IMG/VR virus record: IMGVR_UViG_3300027763_000027
Span: 62,001 to 126,000 of that record
Source: a virus
Direction: 5' to 3' (one strand)
Length of the DNA stretch: 64,000 nucleotides
The stretch's first letter is position 1; every line of letters starts with the position of its first letter. Under the pieces are notes generated by a model that was not told the DNA's origin, did not search any database, and worked only from the letters and a program-made list of their open reading frames with translations. Made by a program: the position numbers and the translations under genes. Shown here one piece after another: positions 25,970 to 34,307 of the stretch.

Positions 25970-26979
25970 AAAATACTATTTATAGTTTTAATGAAGTAAG
26001 TTTTTTTAAATTTTCTTAAATTTGAAATCATCCAAGACAAATTGCCAGGATATCCAACAAATGTATCGACTTTAGATGCTATATATATAATCGCCATAAT
26101 TGTTAAAACATGATACTTTTCATCATGAGTATTTGTCTCTTTTAAAAATTCATGATGCTGTCCTCCATCAGCATTTGCACATAAAGGTAATTCTTCAAGT
26201 ACTTTAATATTTTTTTGTTTTTTTAATTCTAAAAATATTTCTTGATCGTCTGTTTGAGCAATTGTATTATTTTTATTATCTTTTAATATTTCAATTGCTT
26301 CTGATAATTCAGGGTACTTTAGCCCACAATAAGCCAATTCATAAGGATGATCTGTTCTTCTCCAATATATAAAATTAGAATTATTTAAGTTTATATTATA
26401 TTTTTTTATTATTTTATTTGCTCTATTTTTAACAGAATCAGTAAAGTTAAAATAACTTTTTAAAATAACTCTTATTAAATTAAAATCTAAATTATTTTTA
26501 TCACTCCCAATACCCCAGCAACCTAGTTGATTTTTTTCTAAAAATGAAAGAAGATATTTATTATCTATTTTTTTAAAATTATTGATCTGTTCTTTATTTA
26601 TATAAAGAATATTATCATATAAATTATAATTTTTATATAAATATAATTTCGTAGATATATTTTCTGGCACAATATTATAATAAGCTTTTAATTCTATCAA
26701 AAAATAAATTATAACAGAGCAATTTGATCCTATTCCAGCCCAACGGTGTAATGTAAATGTTTTATTTTTCTTTTCATATATATAATTATCAGTTGGATTT
26801 TTTGACACTTTAAATGTTATAGTGTCATTATCTTCAATTATTTCCTTAGTCATACCTTTGGGTAAAAGATTCATTTTATTGAAATTATTAATATTTTTTG
26901 AAGTTGATACCTTTTTTGGATGATTGTTTAATTTTTGCTCATACAAAATACGACGTTTTTCATTAAAATTATTTTTCAT
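25966..26979 (-). CDS. Fucosyltransferase-like protein (GT23/GT65 fold), putative
   Basis: 337 residues. FIYWRRTDHPYELAY holds the R-R-T-D element of protein O- and alpha-1,6-fucosyltransferase-like enzymes; NNTIAQTDDQEIFLEL and FVGYPGNLSWMISNLRK fit their later peptide motifs (T-D-D and the S/N loop). The Trp-Arg-Trp-Ala-Gly-Ile-Gly-Ser element (HRWAGIGSNCSV) lies at the start of the first domain. It is the only cluster gene on the minus strand. It would transfer fucose from GDP-fucose; substrate unknown, perhaps the neighbouring repeat protein. Confidence 0.6.
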   Translation of the reverse strand: MKNNFNEKRRILYEQKLNNHPKKVSTSKNINNFNKMNLLPKGMTKEIIEDNDTITFKVSKNPTDNYIYEKKNKTFTLHRWAGIGSNCSVIIYFLIELKAYYNIVPENISTKLYLYKNYNLYDNILYINKEQINNFKKIDNKYLLSFLEKNQLGCWGIGSDKNNLDFNLIRVILKSYFNFTDSVKNRANKIIKKYNINLNNSNFIYWRRTDHPYELAYCGLKYPELSEAIEILKDNKNNTIAQTDDQEIFLELKKQKNIKVLEELPLCANADGGQHHEFLKETNTHDEKYHVLTIMAIIYIASKVDTFVGYPGNLSWMISNLRKFKKTYFIKTINSIF

Positions 26980-27073
26980 TTATATTTGGCTAATTGCAGT
27001 TATACTTATATAATATAAAAAATATGCATAAATATCTAATTCTTTCTGGCATATTTGAATATAATGTATTATT

Positions 27074-28048
27074 ATGAAAAAAATTCGTATAACAACAAAC
27101 TGGAAGATTATACCAAATGATGAAGAGCTAATTAAAATAATAAAAAATTCATTTATTACAAAAAATAATTTTAATGAAAAATATATCTTGACTCACAAAA
27201 ATGATTTTGATTATTTAGTTATATTGAACAAATATCATCCTGATATTTTAAAATCCGACATAAAACCATATAAGACTATATTGTATTACAATGAACCATC
27301 TTGGCACGCATATATAACTGATAATATCAAAAAAAATTTAAAAATCGCTAAATATATTTGTTATCATGATTGTGATTTATTTAAAGTTTGGGATAGAAAT
27401 ATAGGCGATAAAGCTCTTTGTAAATTAGACATTAAAAATTATAAAAATAATTTCTTAAATATATCTGGACACTTGCCTCATTGGGTCGTAGATATAGAAA
27501 AAAATATAAATTTAGATTATTTAATTAAAAATAAATTTAAAAAAACAAAAAAATGCAGTTTTATAGTTTCTTCGAAAACTATGATAAAATCATTTGCAAT
27601 TAAAACTAACTCGGTCTACGAAGAAAGATTGCTCTTGGTAAAAGACATTTTAGATTCCAAGTTAGATATAGATGTGTATGGTAAAGGACTCATTGAAATT
27701 TTCGGGGAACACCCCAAGTTAAAGGGCGAAATAGATAATAAGCTAGAAGCTTTAAAAGACTATCAATTTTCAATTTGTATAGAAAATACTCAAGAAAATA
27801 ACTATTTTACAGAAAAGCTAACGGACTGTATACTAACGGACTCAACACCAATTTATATAGGCTGCCCGAATATAGATGATTATTTTAATAATATACATAA
27901 AGTAAACTTTGAAAATGCTATACAGAAAATTGAGAAAATTTTAAATAATAATTTAATTCTAGATCAAACAGAAAATAAAAAATTATTTGAATTTAAATAT
28001 AATCTATATACTCAAATTATTGATATAATAGAAAAATATAAAATATGA
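27074..28048 (+). CDS. GT10-like alpha-1,3/4-fucosyltransferase, copy 1
   Basis: 324 residues. The C-terminal FSICIENTQENNYFTEKLTD followed by TPIYIGCPNIDDYF is the GT10 signature (E-N, Y-x-T-E-K-L, P-I-Y-x-G), which binds GDP-fucose. The N-terminal part KKIRITTNWKIIPNDEELIK is shared with the copy at 28982. ATG overlaps the stop of this gene with the next gene's start by 4 bases. A TATAAT lies 8 bp before the ATG, with a poor -35. Predicted to add fucose to a glycan. Confidence 0.78.
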   Translation: MKKIRITTNWKIIPNDEELIKIIKNSFITKNNFNEKYILTHKNDFDYLVILNKYHPDILKSDIKPYKTILYYNEPSWHAYITDNIKKNLKIAKYICYHDCDLFKVWDRNIGDKALCKLDIKNYKNNFLNISGHLPHWVVDIEKNINLDYLIKNKFKKTKKCSFIVSSKTMIKSFAIKTNSVYEERLLLVKDILDSKLDIDVYGKGLIEIFGEHPKLKGEIDNKLEALKDYQFSICIENTQENNYFTEKLTDCILTDSTPIYIGCPNIDDYFNNIHKVNFENAIQKIEKILNNNLILDQTENKKLFEFKYNLYTQIIDIIEKYKI

Positions 28049-28956
28049 ATGATATTTTATACATAATTGTCCCATATTTTAATTTTTTAGATTGGGAATC
28101 TAATAAATTTAATTTAAACAATTTCTTGATAAAAAATAATTTTCCACCCAATGCTAGAGTAGTTTTAGTAGAAGGATATATTAATAATAAATTACCAGAT
28201 TATTCTGATAAGGTTTATAAACATCTTAAATTTAAGCTTAAAAATATGTTTTGGGCTAAGGAGAATTTAATTAATATAGCTATTAATAATCTACCAAAAG
28301 ACTGGAAATTTGTTGTGTGGATAGATAGAGATGTGGTTTTTCAAACCAAAACTTGGGTGAATGAAAGCATAGAAAAATTAAAAATTTCAGATGTGATACA
28401 GCCATGGAATAAATTATTTTATTTAGATAAAGCTAATAAAATACTATACCCAGATTATCCAAATTTAAGCATTTTCTATACAAAATTGAGCCCAGATTTT
28501 TACAACAGAAAGGGTCATTCTGGAATGGGATGGGGAATTAATAAAAATTTTTATAATAAAATTGGCAAAATCATAGATTGGCATATTATTGGTGGTGGAG
28601 ATGTATCTTTTGCATTTTGTTGTGGAATGCAAAATAAAGAAAGATTAAAAGAAATGCCATCAATTAGAACAGAAGGAATGCAAAGAGGAATTGTCAATTA
28701 TGCAAAACTTTTTGAAAACACAAATTACGATTATGTAAACGCAACAATTTATCATTATCCTCATGGTATCCAAGAAAATAGACAATATAAAACAAGATGG
28801 GATATTTTACATAATAACAACTTTGACCCATCTCAAGATATTTTTTATAATTCCGAAGGAGTATTAGAATTTTCTGAAGACTGGGCAAAAAAAGCCTCAA
28901 AACAGATAGAAGATTTTTTTACTCACAGAAAAGAAGACGATTACGAAACAATTTAA
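28045..28956 (+). CDS. GT-A glycosyltransferase, copy 1
   Basis: 303 residues. Opens MNDILYIIVPYFNF, a strand typical of GT-A enzymes; WKFVVWIDRDVVFQ has the metal-binding Asp-x-Asp; HSGMGWGINKNFY and DWHIIGGGDVSFAF form the acceptor and catalytic part with a GGGD motif like that of GT7/GT2 galactosyltransferases. It starts within the stop of the GT10 gene. A paralogue lies at 30651. Donor sugar unknown, perhaps galactose or GalNAc. Confidence 0.7.
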   Translation: MNDILYIIVPYFNFLDWESNKFNLNNFLIKNNFPPNARVVLVEGYINNKLPDYSDKVYKHLKFKLKNMFWAKENLINIAINNLPKDWKFVVWIDRDVVFQTKTWVNESIEKLKISDVIQPWNKLFYLDKANKILYPDYPNLSIFYTKLSPDFYNRKGHSGMGWGINKNFYNKIGKIIDWHIIGGGDVSFAFCCGMQNKERLKEMPSIRTEGMQRGIVNYAKLFENTNYDYVNATIYHYPHGIQENRQYKTRWDILHNNNFDPSQDIFYNSEGVLEFSEDWAKKASKQIEDFFTHRKEDDYETI

Positions 28957-28967
28957 GCTCCAATTTA

Positions 28968-28974
28968 GTGTAAA
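28968..28974 (+). promoter_or_regulatory. Putative late promoter GTGTAAA
   Basis: GTGTAAA with exactly 7 bp to the ATG at 28982; last base differs from GTGTAAT. Confidence 0.4.
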
Positions 28975-28981
28975 TTGTAAG

Positions 28982-29914
28982 ATGAAAAATAAAGCAAAAA
29001 AAATACGAATCACTTGTAATTGGCAATCTATACCCAACGACAATTTATTAGTAAAGCTATTTAATAGTACTTATATTACAAATAATAATTTAAATAAAAA
29101 TTATATTATAACATCAGAAAATGAATTTGATTATTTAGTCATATTGGGCGGAACCAAAGATAGTTCTTTATATGAAAAAATAAATCCTTCAAAAATAATA
29201 AAAGCCTACATGGAGCCATCATGGAACCCATTAATAGAATTAGAATGCGCCTCAAATTTATTTAGAGCAAAATGGGTGCTCTATCACAAACCCGAATTAC
29301 TCGAAAAGCATTTAAAAGAAAACGTCCAAAAAAAAGAAATTTATTTTAAAAAAAACCCAGGAATGCTACCCCATAGCTTAGAAGATTTAAATTTTCATTT
29401 AAATAATAAATATCAAAAAAATAAAAAATGCAGCTTAATCCTTTCAACGAAATTAATAAAAGATAAATCGGAAACAATTTATAAAGAAAGAGTATCAATT
29501 TTATCAAAAATTTTAAAAAGCGATTTAGACATAGATATATACGGTCAAGGACTAGATAGGTTCAAACATAAGGATTCAAGAATAAAAGGCTATATACCAT
29601 TAAAATTAAACGCTTTAAAAGACTATCAATTTTCTATAGCAATGGAAAACACGATAGAAGATGGGTATTTCACAGAAAAATTAACGGATTGTATTCTATC
29701 TGACACAACTCCAATATATCTTGGTTGCAAAGATGTATTTAATTATTTTAATAATATACATGCGTTCGATCTAAACTCAAACCCAGTAGAGTATATAAAA
29801 AATATACTTGATAATAATTTAATTCTAGATCAAACAGAAAATAAAAAATTACTAGAATATAAATATAATTTTTATATTCAATTAATTAGTTTAATAGAAG
29901 AATATAATATATGA
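28982..29914 (+). CDS. GT10-like alpha-1,3/4-fucosyltransferase, copy 2
   Basis: 310 residues, paralogous along its length to the gene at 27074 (KKIRITCNWQSIPNDNLLVK start; LKDYQFSIAMENTIEDGYFT and KLTDCILSDTTPIYLGC near the end; even DNNLILDQTENKKLLEYKYN is nearly the same). The GT10 donor-site residues are kept in both, so both are probably active. It overlaps the next gene by 4 bases and has its own GTGTAAA element. Confidence 0.78.
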   Translation: MKNKAKKIRITCNWQSIPNDNLLVKLFNSTYITNNNLNKNYIITSENEFDYLVILGGTKDSSLYEKINPSKIIKAYMEPSWNPLIELECASNLFRAKWVLYHKPELLEKHLKENVQKKEIYFKKNPGMLPHSLEDLNFHLNNKYQKNKKCSLILSTKLIKDKSETIYKERVSILSKILKSDLDIDIYGQGLDRFKHKDSRIKGYIPLKLNALKDYQFSIAMENTIEDGYFTEKLTDCILSDTTPIYLGCKDVFNYFNNIHAFDLNSNPVEYIKNILDNNLILDQTENKKLLEYKYNFYIQLISLIEEYNI

Positions 29915-30645
29915 TATCCGCAATTATAAGCTGCATGAATCGAACGGATAGATTAATTCCAATGTTACCCACTTGGACTGAAGTAGATAAAATTAAAGAT
30001 ATAGTAGTTTTAGATTGGAGTTCAAGAGAGCCAATTTCAGAAAATAAAGAAATACAAAAAATATTAAAAAATTCGAATAAAATCAAAATAGTAAGAGTTG
30101 ACGGACAAAAACACTTTCATTTAGGTAAATCCAATAATCTCGCTTACACATTTACAGATCCAAAAAATAAAATTTTATTGAAATTAGATGTGGATTACAT
30201 GAACATAAATAGCAAATGGATAGATTCTCTCGTTTACATTAATGGGTATTTAAAAAAATATTTTATTGTAGGTTCATATAAATTCTACAAAAGCTCCAAT
30301 GGTTTTTTATTAGTAAATAAACCTGAATTTGCAAAAGTTAAAGGGTATAATGAAAATCTATTATCGGCTTGGGGTTGGGATGATGTTGATTTACATAAAA
30401 GATTATCAGATCTTTTTTCTCACGATCCCTCTCATAGAAAAATAGAATTTTTTAATATTAAAGACTATATCTACCATATACCTCATGACGACGATTTGAG
30501 ATTAGAGAATTACCCAATAAAAATTAAAAGCGATCTTTTGAATAAATCTGAGGCAGATAAAGATAAAAACAAAAATTGGGTTTTTAAAAAAGTGAAAGTG
30601 CTCGAATCACGCGAATCATATCAAAGAATAATTCTAGAGGACTAA
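29911..30645 (+). CDS. Galactosyltransferase-like GT2/GT7 enzyme
   Basis: 244 residues. ISAIISCMNRTDRL start of a GT-A domain; LLKLDVDYMN with Asp-x-Asp; the C-terminal LLSAWGWDDVDLHKRL is the W-G-W-D-D/E-x-D signature of Glyco_transf_7C galactosyl/GalNAc transferases. It lies between a GT10 gene and a GT-A gene and overlaps the first by 4 bases. Likely extends a glycan with a hexose. Confidence 0.75.
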   Translation: MISAIISCMNRTDRLIPMLPTWTEVDKIKDIVVLDWSSREPISENKEIQKILKNSNKIKIVRVDGQKHFHLGKSNNLAYTFTDPKNKILLKLDVDYMNINSKWIDSLVYINGYLKKYFIVGSYKFYKSSNGFLLVNKPEFAKVKGYNENLLSAWGWDDVDLHKRLSDLFSHDPSHRKIEFFNIKDYIYHIPHDDDLRLENYPIKIKSDLLNKSEADKDKNKNWVFKKVKVLESRESYQRIILED

Positions 30646-30650
30646 ATTAT

Positions 30651-31709
30651 ATGAACGATAATTTATATGTTATAATTCCTTATTTTAATTTTTATAAAAA
30701 TATTTACAGAATTTCAAATTTACTTAAAGTTTTGAGTTCTTTTAAAAATTCTAAAAATTTCTTAAAATGCAAAGTCTTCATCGCGGAAGCGTGCCACGAA
30801 GAAGTTCCAATAAATAAAAACGTTAAATGGAATGAAGATGATTCTTTTTTTGAGCTGGACGAAACAAACGCTCACGTCCCTCAAGTTATGGATTTTACTA
30901 GAAACTTAATGGATAAAAATTATGAAAAATTAAATAATATTTTTTTACAATTCATAGATAACAAAAATTATTTTCATGTAAAATACCAAATACCCCAAAA
31001 AATTTGGATTAAAGAAAATTTAATTAATCTAACAATTAAAGAACACTTACCTAAAGATTGGGAATATTTTTGCTGGATAGACGGAGATGTTATTTTTGAT
31101 AATGAAAATTGGATAAACGAAACAAAAGAGCTATTAAATCAGTTTGATATTATACAAATGTTTTCTACATGCTTTAACCAAATGAATTATAACAAAAAAA
31201 ACTATGTAGGGCACAATGGATATATCTATACCGAACGCAAAAAAGAAAACAATAATGATTCATTATTAAATAGTATGTTTATTACGCATATGGGATACGC
31301 ATGGGCCATGAATAGAAAATTGTATGAAAAAATAGAAAAACTATGGGAAGTTAATATCGTTGGCGCTGCAGATAGTGTTATCGCTAGATGCGCTATTCAA
31401 AAATTATCAGAAGAACAAATTTTAAACACTGAAGCATTAAATGTAATTTATTCTCCGAATTATGGTAAAAAACTTTTGGAATACTATTCAAAGTTTAAAG
31501 ATTGTAAATACGGCTTCTTAAATAATAACTTATTTCATATATATCATGGACAAATACAGAAAAGACAATATATGGTAAGACATAAAATTCTTCAAAAACA
31601 TGAATATGATGATTCTTTTCTAGAGCGTAATGAATTTGGAGTTTTATATTTAAAAAATGAGAGCCTTGAAAAAGAAATAGAGCAGTACTTAATACACAGA
31701 GAAAATTAA
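30651..31709 (+). CDS. GT-A glycosyltransferase, copy 2
   Basis: 352 residues, paralogue of the gene at 28045: MNDNLYVIIPYFNFYKN start, WIKENLINLTIKEHLPKDWE and FCWIDGDVIFDNENW (Asp-x-Asp), THMGYAWAMNRKLYEKI and VNIVGAADSVIARCA. The GGGD of copy 1 is GAAD here. The longer middle part (residues about 60-115) is an insertion. Last gene of the cluster; the 99-base gap after it contains an operator-like palindrome. Confidence 0.68.
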   Translation: MNDNLYVIIPYFNFYKNIYRISNLLKVLSSFKNSKNFLKCKVFIAEACHEEVPINKNVKWNEDDSFFELDETNAHVPQVMDFTRNLMDKNYEKLNNIFLQFIDNKNYFHVKYQIPQKIWIKENLINLTIKEHLPKDWEYFCWIDGDVIFDNENWINETKELLNQFDIIQMFSTCFNQMNYNKKNYVGHNGYIYTERKKENNNDSLLNSMFITHMGYAWAMNRKLYEKIEKLWEVNIVGAADSVIARCAIQKLSEEQILNTEALNVIYSPNYGKKLLEYYSKFKDCKYGFLNNNLFHIYHGQIQKRQYMVRHKILQKHEYDDSFLERNEFGVLYLKNESLEKEIEQYLIHREN

Positions 31710-31756
31710 AACATTTTTTAATTCTAAATTAAAATATCCATTTACTAAAAGCAAAA

Positions 31757-31776
31757 CGTCAAATATATACTTGACG
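31757..31776 (+). promoter_or_regulatory. Operator-like palindrome overlapping the -35
   Basis: CGTCAA, 8 bp, TTGACG: exact 6-bp inverted repeat. The right arm is the -35 of the promoter for the gene at 31808, so a bound dimer would block it. Confidence 0.4.
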
Positions 31777-31799
31777 AAACTAATTTGGTTATATATAAT
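31771..31799 (+). promoter_or_regulatory. Promoter for the gene at 31808
   Basis: TTGACG, 17 bp, TATAAT, 8 bp to ATG; transcript expected to start one or two bases before the ATG. Confidence 0.65.
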
Positions 31800-31807
31800 A
31801 TAATAAT

Positions 31808-32128
31808 ATGAATAAAATTAAAATACTATTATCGATTGGACTAATTTTTGGTTCTTTAACGTTTGCTGACACAGGCTCAACAGTAGACCCGAATTTTATA
31901 GGTCCTCGTCTTGAGTCTAACTCAGTAGCAGATGGTTTTCTAGCTGCTGGAGATTTAGTATTTGTACGTCCAATCTCGACCGCGGCAACCATTGGTGCTT
32001 TTGGAATTTTTGCGATAGTGGCCCCATTCACAGAAATGGCTGGATGCACAGAGGAAACTTACGAAGGTCTTGTAGAAAAGACTGGAAAGTTTTCTTTTGA
32101 TCGTGATCTTGGCGACTTTAAAAAGTAA
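31808..32128 (+). CDS. Small secreted or membrane protein
   Basis: 106 residues. Signal peptide at about 1-20 (MNKIKILLSIGLIFGSLTFA-DTG), then LAAGDLVFVRPIS and a second hydrophobic stretch (about 60-78, ATIGAFGIFAIVAPF), and a charged tail (KTGKFSFDRDLGDFKK). The F-V-R-P-x-S-x-A-A-T-I-G pattern is seen in small bacterial envelope proteins. Own promoter with an operator-like site. Function unknown. Confidence 0.55.
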   Translation: MNKIKILLSIGLIFGSLTFADTGSTVDPNFIGPRLESNSVADGFLAAGDLVFVRPISTAATIGAFGIFAIVAPFTEMAGCTEETYEGLVEKTGKFSFDRDLGDFKK

Positions 32129-32153
32129 TATTTACTAATAATATTTAGCCAAA

Positions 32154-32178
32154 TATATCCTTATTTCCTAATAGGATA
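32154..32178 (+). terminator. Hairpin after the gene at 31808, possible terminator
   Basis: ATATCCT and AGGATAT (7 bp) separated by about 11 bases; no strong T-run follows, so termination is uncertain. Confidence 0.3.
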
Positions 32179-32224
32179 TTCACAAATATATAACTATATT
32201 TGCTAATAGAAAAAAGCCAAATAT

Positions 32225-32422
32225 ATGAACAAAAAATGTCCAAATATGAACGAATGTCGGCCAAATATAGGGGCTGGAAAAGGGGATAAGCCAAGAAATT
32301 GTTTCTCTGATAGATTTAAACAAAACTATGATAGTATAAACTGGTCAGATGAAAAAGATAAGTCGTTGATTAAAAAAGAATTAAAAAAGCAAAACAACTC
32401 ATCTACATACATTTACAAATAA
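32225..32422 (+). CDS. Small conserved phage protein (GKGDKPRN motif)
   Basis: 65 residues. GAGKGDKPRNCFSDRFKQNY is a short motif that recurs in small proteins of T4-like phages; N-terminal KKCPNMNECRPN has two Cys. The C-terminal third is Lys-rich. Just upstream and within its start, GCCAAATATA occurs three times (32148, 32216, 32260), perhaps a regulatory repeat. Confidence 0.5.
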   Translation: MNKKCPNMNECRPNIGAGKGDKPRNCFSDRFKQNYDSINWSDEKDKSLIKKELKKQNNSSTYIYK

Positions 32423-32433
32423 TATATAGAGTA

Positions 32434-32462
32434 TTGACAGATTTGACAAAAAGTAATATACT
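32434..32462 (+). promoter_or_regulatory. Leaderless-type promoter for uvsE
   Basis: TTGACA, 17 bp, TATACT, 6 bp to ATG at 32469. Confidence 0.72.
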
Positions 32463-32468
32463 CTTACT

Positions 32469-33368
32469 ATGAGAAAAGGAGTTTGCTGTATTGTATTAAG
32501 TCTAACTGAACAAGATAATCCTATCAAGTTCAATACTATGACTTATGCTCGTTTTTCTGCGATGGATAGGAAAGAAGCTCTTTCTACCCTATCCTCTAGA
32601 ATATTAAACAATATGCTAACTACATATCACTATATCAAATATTGTGCAGACCATAATCATACATACAGAATTTCTTCTGATCTATTTCCTCTTATTACTT
32701 ATGATAAAGCAGATGTTAAGCTCGAATATTTACCAGATTATACCCGAATACTAGCATCATTTGATAGTATCAAGAAACTAATACAATCTAGAAATGTTAG
32801 AGTATCTTGCCATCCTAGTGAATTTAATGTTCTTGCAAGTGATAATGAAAACGCAATCACTAAAACAATCAAAGAATTAAATCACTATGGTTGGTTTATG
32901 ACGCAAATCGGTTGTCCTCTTAACTATGATTCTCCTATGAATATGCACATACATAATTCTAAAGGTGATTTAAATAACATAGTAAAGAAGTTTATGAGTA
33001 ACTTTGAAAAACTATCAGAAGATGTTAAGTCTAGATTAGTTATTGAGAATGACGATAAAGATACTTGCTGGTCAGTTAAAAAACTTATGAAGTATTTTCA
33101 TTCTGTTTCTAATATCCCTATTACCTTCGATTATCTTCATCACAAATGCCATCCAGATAATCTATCAGAGGAGCAAGCATTTCATCTTGCACGAATTACT
33201 TGGGGCAATCATACTCCACTATTTCATTATTCTGAAAGTATTGATGGTCATAAGAATCCACGCAAACACGCAGATTACGCAAAAAACTTGCCAAACACTT
33301 ATAATTATGATAATATAGATATTGACTTTGAGTTAAAAATGAAAGAACAATCTTTTGCAAATTTATGA
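32469..33368 (+). CDS. uvsE: UV damage endonuclease (UVDE family)
   Basis: 299 residues, TIM-barrel UV endonuclease. Recognisable order: MRKGVCCIVLSL, MTYARFSAMDRKEAL, FPLITYDKAD, VRVSCHPSEFNVLAS, MNMHIHNSKGD, RLVIENDDKD, PITFDYLHHKCHP and FHYSES, which carry the His/Glu/Asp metal ligands. It nicks 5' to UV photoproducts, starting repair. Same family in other large phages. Read from a leaderless-type promoter; a downstream HNH gene overlaps its stop by 4 bases. Confidence 0.88.
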   Translation: MRKGVCCIVLSLTEQDNPIKFNTMTYARFSAMDRKEALSTLSSRILNNMLTTYHYIKYCADHNHTYRISSDLFPLITYDKADVKLEYLPDYTRILASFDSIKKLIQSRNVRVSCHPSEFNVLASDNENAITKTIKELNHYGWFMTQIGCPLNYDSPMNMHIHNSKGDLNNIVKKFMSNFEKLSEDVKSRLVIENDDKDTCWSVKKLMKYFHSVSNIPITFDYLHHKCHPDNLSEEQAFHLARITWGNHTPLFHYSESIDGHKNPRKHADYAKNLPNTYNYDNIDIDFELKMKEQSFANL

Positions 33369-33877
33369 AAGAAAGAACATTAATCAAACATTTTCCAAAA
33401 GGAAAAGAAGATATTGACAAGTATTTTATTGTAGACGAAGAAAATCAAAAGGTTTGGAATCGTAAAACTGGAAACGAATTAAAATTTTATCCTAACAGCG
33501 ATAATTACCCAAGATTTAGCATAAGAATAAATGGAAAGCAAATTCATATTAAAGTCCATCAATTTTTTTGGTATTATAGATATAATGATCTTCCAGTAGA
33601 ATTAGATCATATAGATAGAAATAGACAAAATTATAAATTAGAAAATTTAAGACCCGCAACAAAAAGACAAAATAATCTTAATTCTGATTACGATAAAAAA
33701 ACAAACAAGCATCTTCCAAAACATATTTATAAAGTAAAAAATAAAAATACTTTATTCGTAAAAATAGACGGAAAATATCTAGGTTGCTCTACGGACTTAC
33801 AAAAAGCTATCGAAATCAGAAATAAGGCTTATGAAATTATATTTTCCGAGGAAGATAAAAAGTTTTTATCAATCTAA
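33365..33877 (+). CDS. HNH endonuclease with AP2-like DNA-binding tail (homing type)
   Basis: 170 residues. HNH core: VHQFFWYYRY, LPVELDHIDRNRQNYKLENL, RPATKRQNN (His-Asn-His residues near 75-110). The C-terminal KHIYKVKNKNTLFVKIDGKY and LQKAIEIRNKAYE resemble an AP2-type domain that binds DNA. Free-standing HNH genes of this kind are mobile in large phages and sit between essential genes, here between uvsE and endonuclease VII. Confidence 0.8.
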   Translation: MKERTLIKHFPKGKEDIDKYFIVDEENQKVWNRKTGNELKFYPNSDNYPRFSIRINGKQIHIKVHQFFWYYRYNDLPVELDHIDRNRQNYKLENLRPATKRQNNLNSDYDKKTNKHLPKHIYKVKNKNTLFVKIDGKYLGCSTDLQKAIEIRNKAYEIIFSEEDKKFLSI

Positions 33878-34228
33878 ATGAAAGTATGCGTAAAATGTAA
33901 AGTCTTAAAACCTATTACAGATTTTAGACTTCATTCTAAAGGAGAAGGAATTAATTATCGTAGACCAGAATGTATAGAGTGTGAAAAAAGCTATCAAAAG
34001 AAAAGAACTGCTAGTAAATTCAGAGAAAAAGAAAGACCACAAATAGGAACTCCTTGTGATTGTTGTAGTAGAACAGATAAAAAATTGATATTAGATCATT
34101 GTCATATTACTGACGCTTTTCGTGGTTGGTTATGTCAAAATTGCAATTTAGGTATTGGAAGATTAAATGATTCTTTACAAGGAGTAAAAAATGCTTTAAA
34201 ATATTTGGAGAAATTTTATGACTCATAA
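33878..34228 (+). CDS. Recombination endonuclease VII-like
   Basis: 116 residues. N-terminal CVKCKVLKPITDF zinc knuckle and ECIECEKSYQKK; then TPCDCCSRTDKKLILDHCHI and RGWLCQNCNLGIGRLND, the endonuclease VII signature (D-H-C-H then C-x-x-C-N). Resolves branched DNA such as Holliday junctions in phage recombination and packaging. It directly follows the HNH gene. A short membrane peptide gene overlaps its stop. Confidence 0.85.
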   Translation: MKVCVKCKVLKPITDFRLHSKGEGINYRRPECIECEKSYQKKRTASKFREKERPQIGTPCDCCSRTDKKLILDHCHITDAFRGWLCQNCNLGIGRLNDSLQGVKNALKYLEKFYDS

Positions 34229-34307
34229 GTTATATGAAATGTTTATTGTTATATTAGGTGTGATAGCTAATATTGTGCTTATTATAAATGCAATTCATCA
34301 TTGGTAA
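34218..34307 (+). CDS. Single-helix membrane peptide
   Basis: 29 residues, MTHKLYEMFIVILGVIANIV then a short hydrophobic tail ending HHW. One membrane helix. It overlaps the endonuclease VII stop by 11 bases and its stop shares bases with the next ATG (TAATG). Coding is supported by the exact coupling; function unknown. Confidence 0.5.
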   Translation: MTHKLYEMFIVILGVIANIVLIINAIHHW

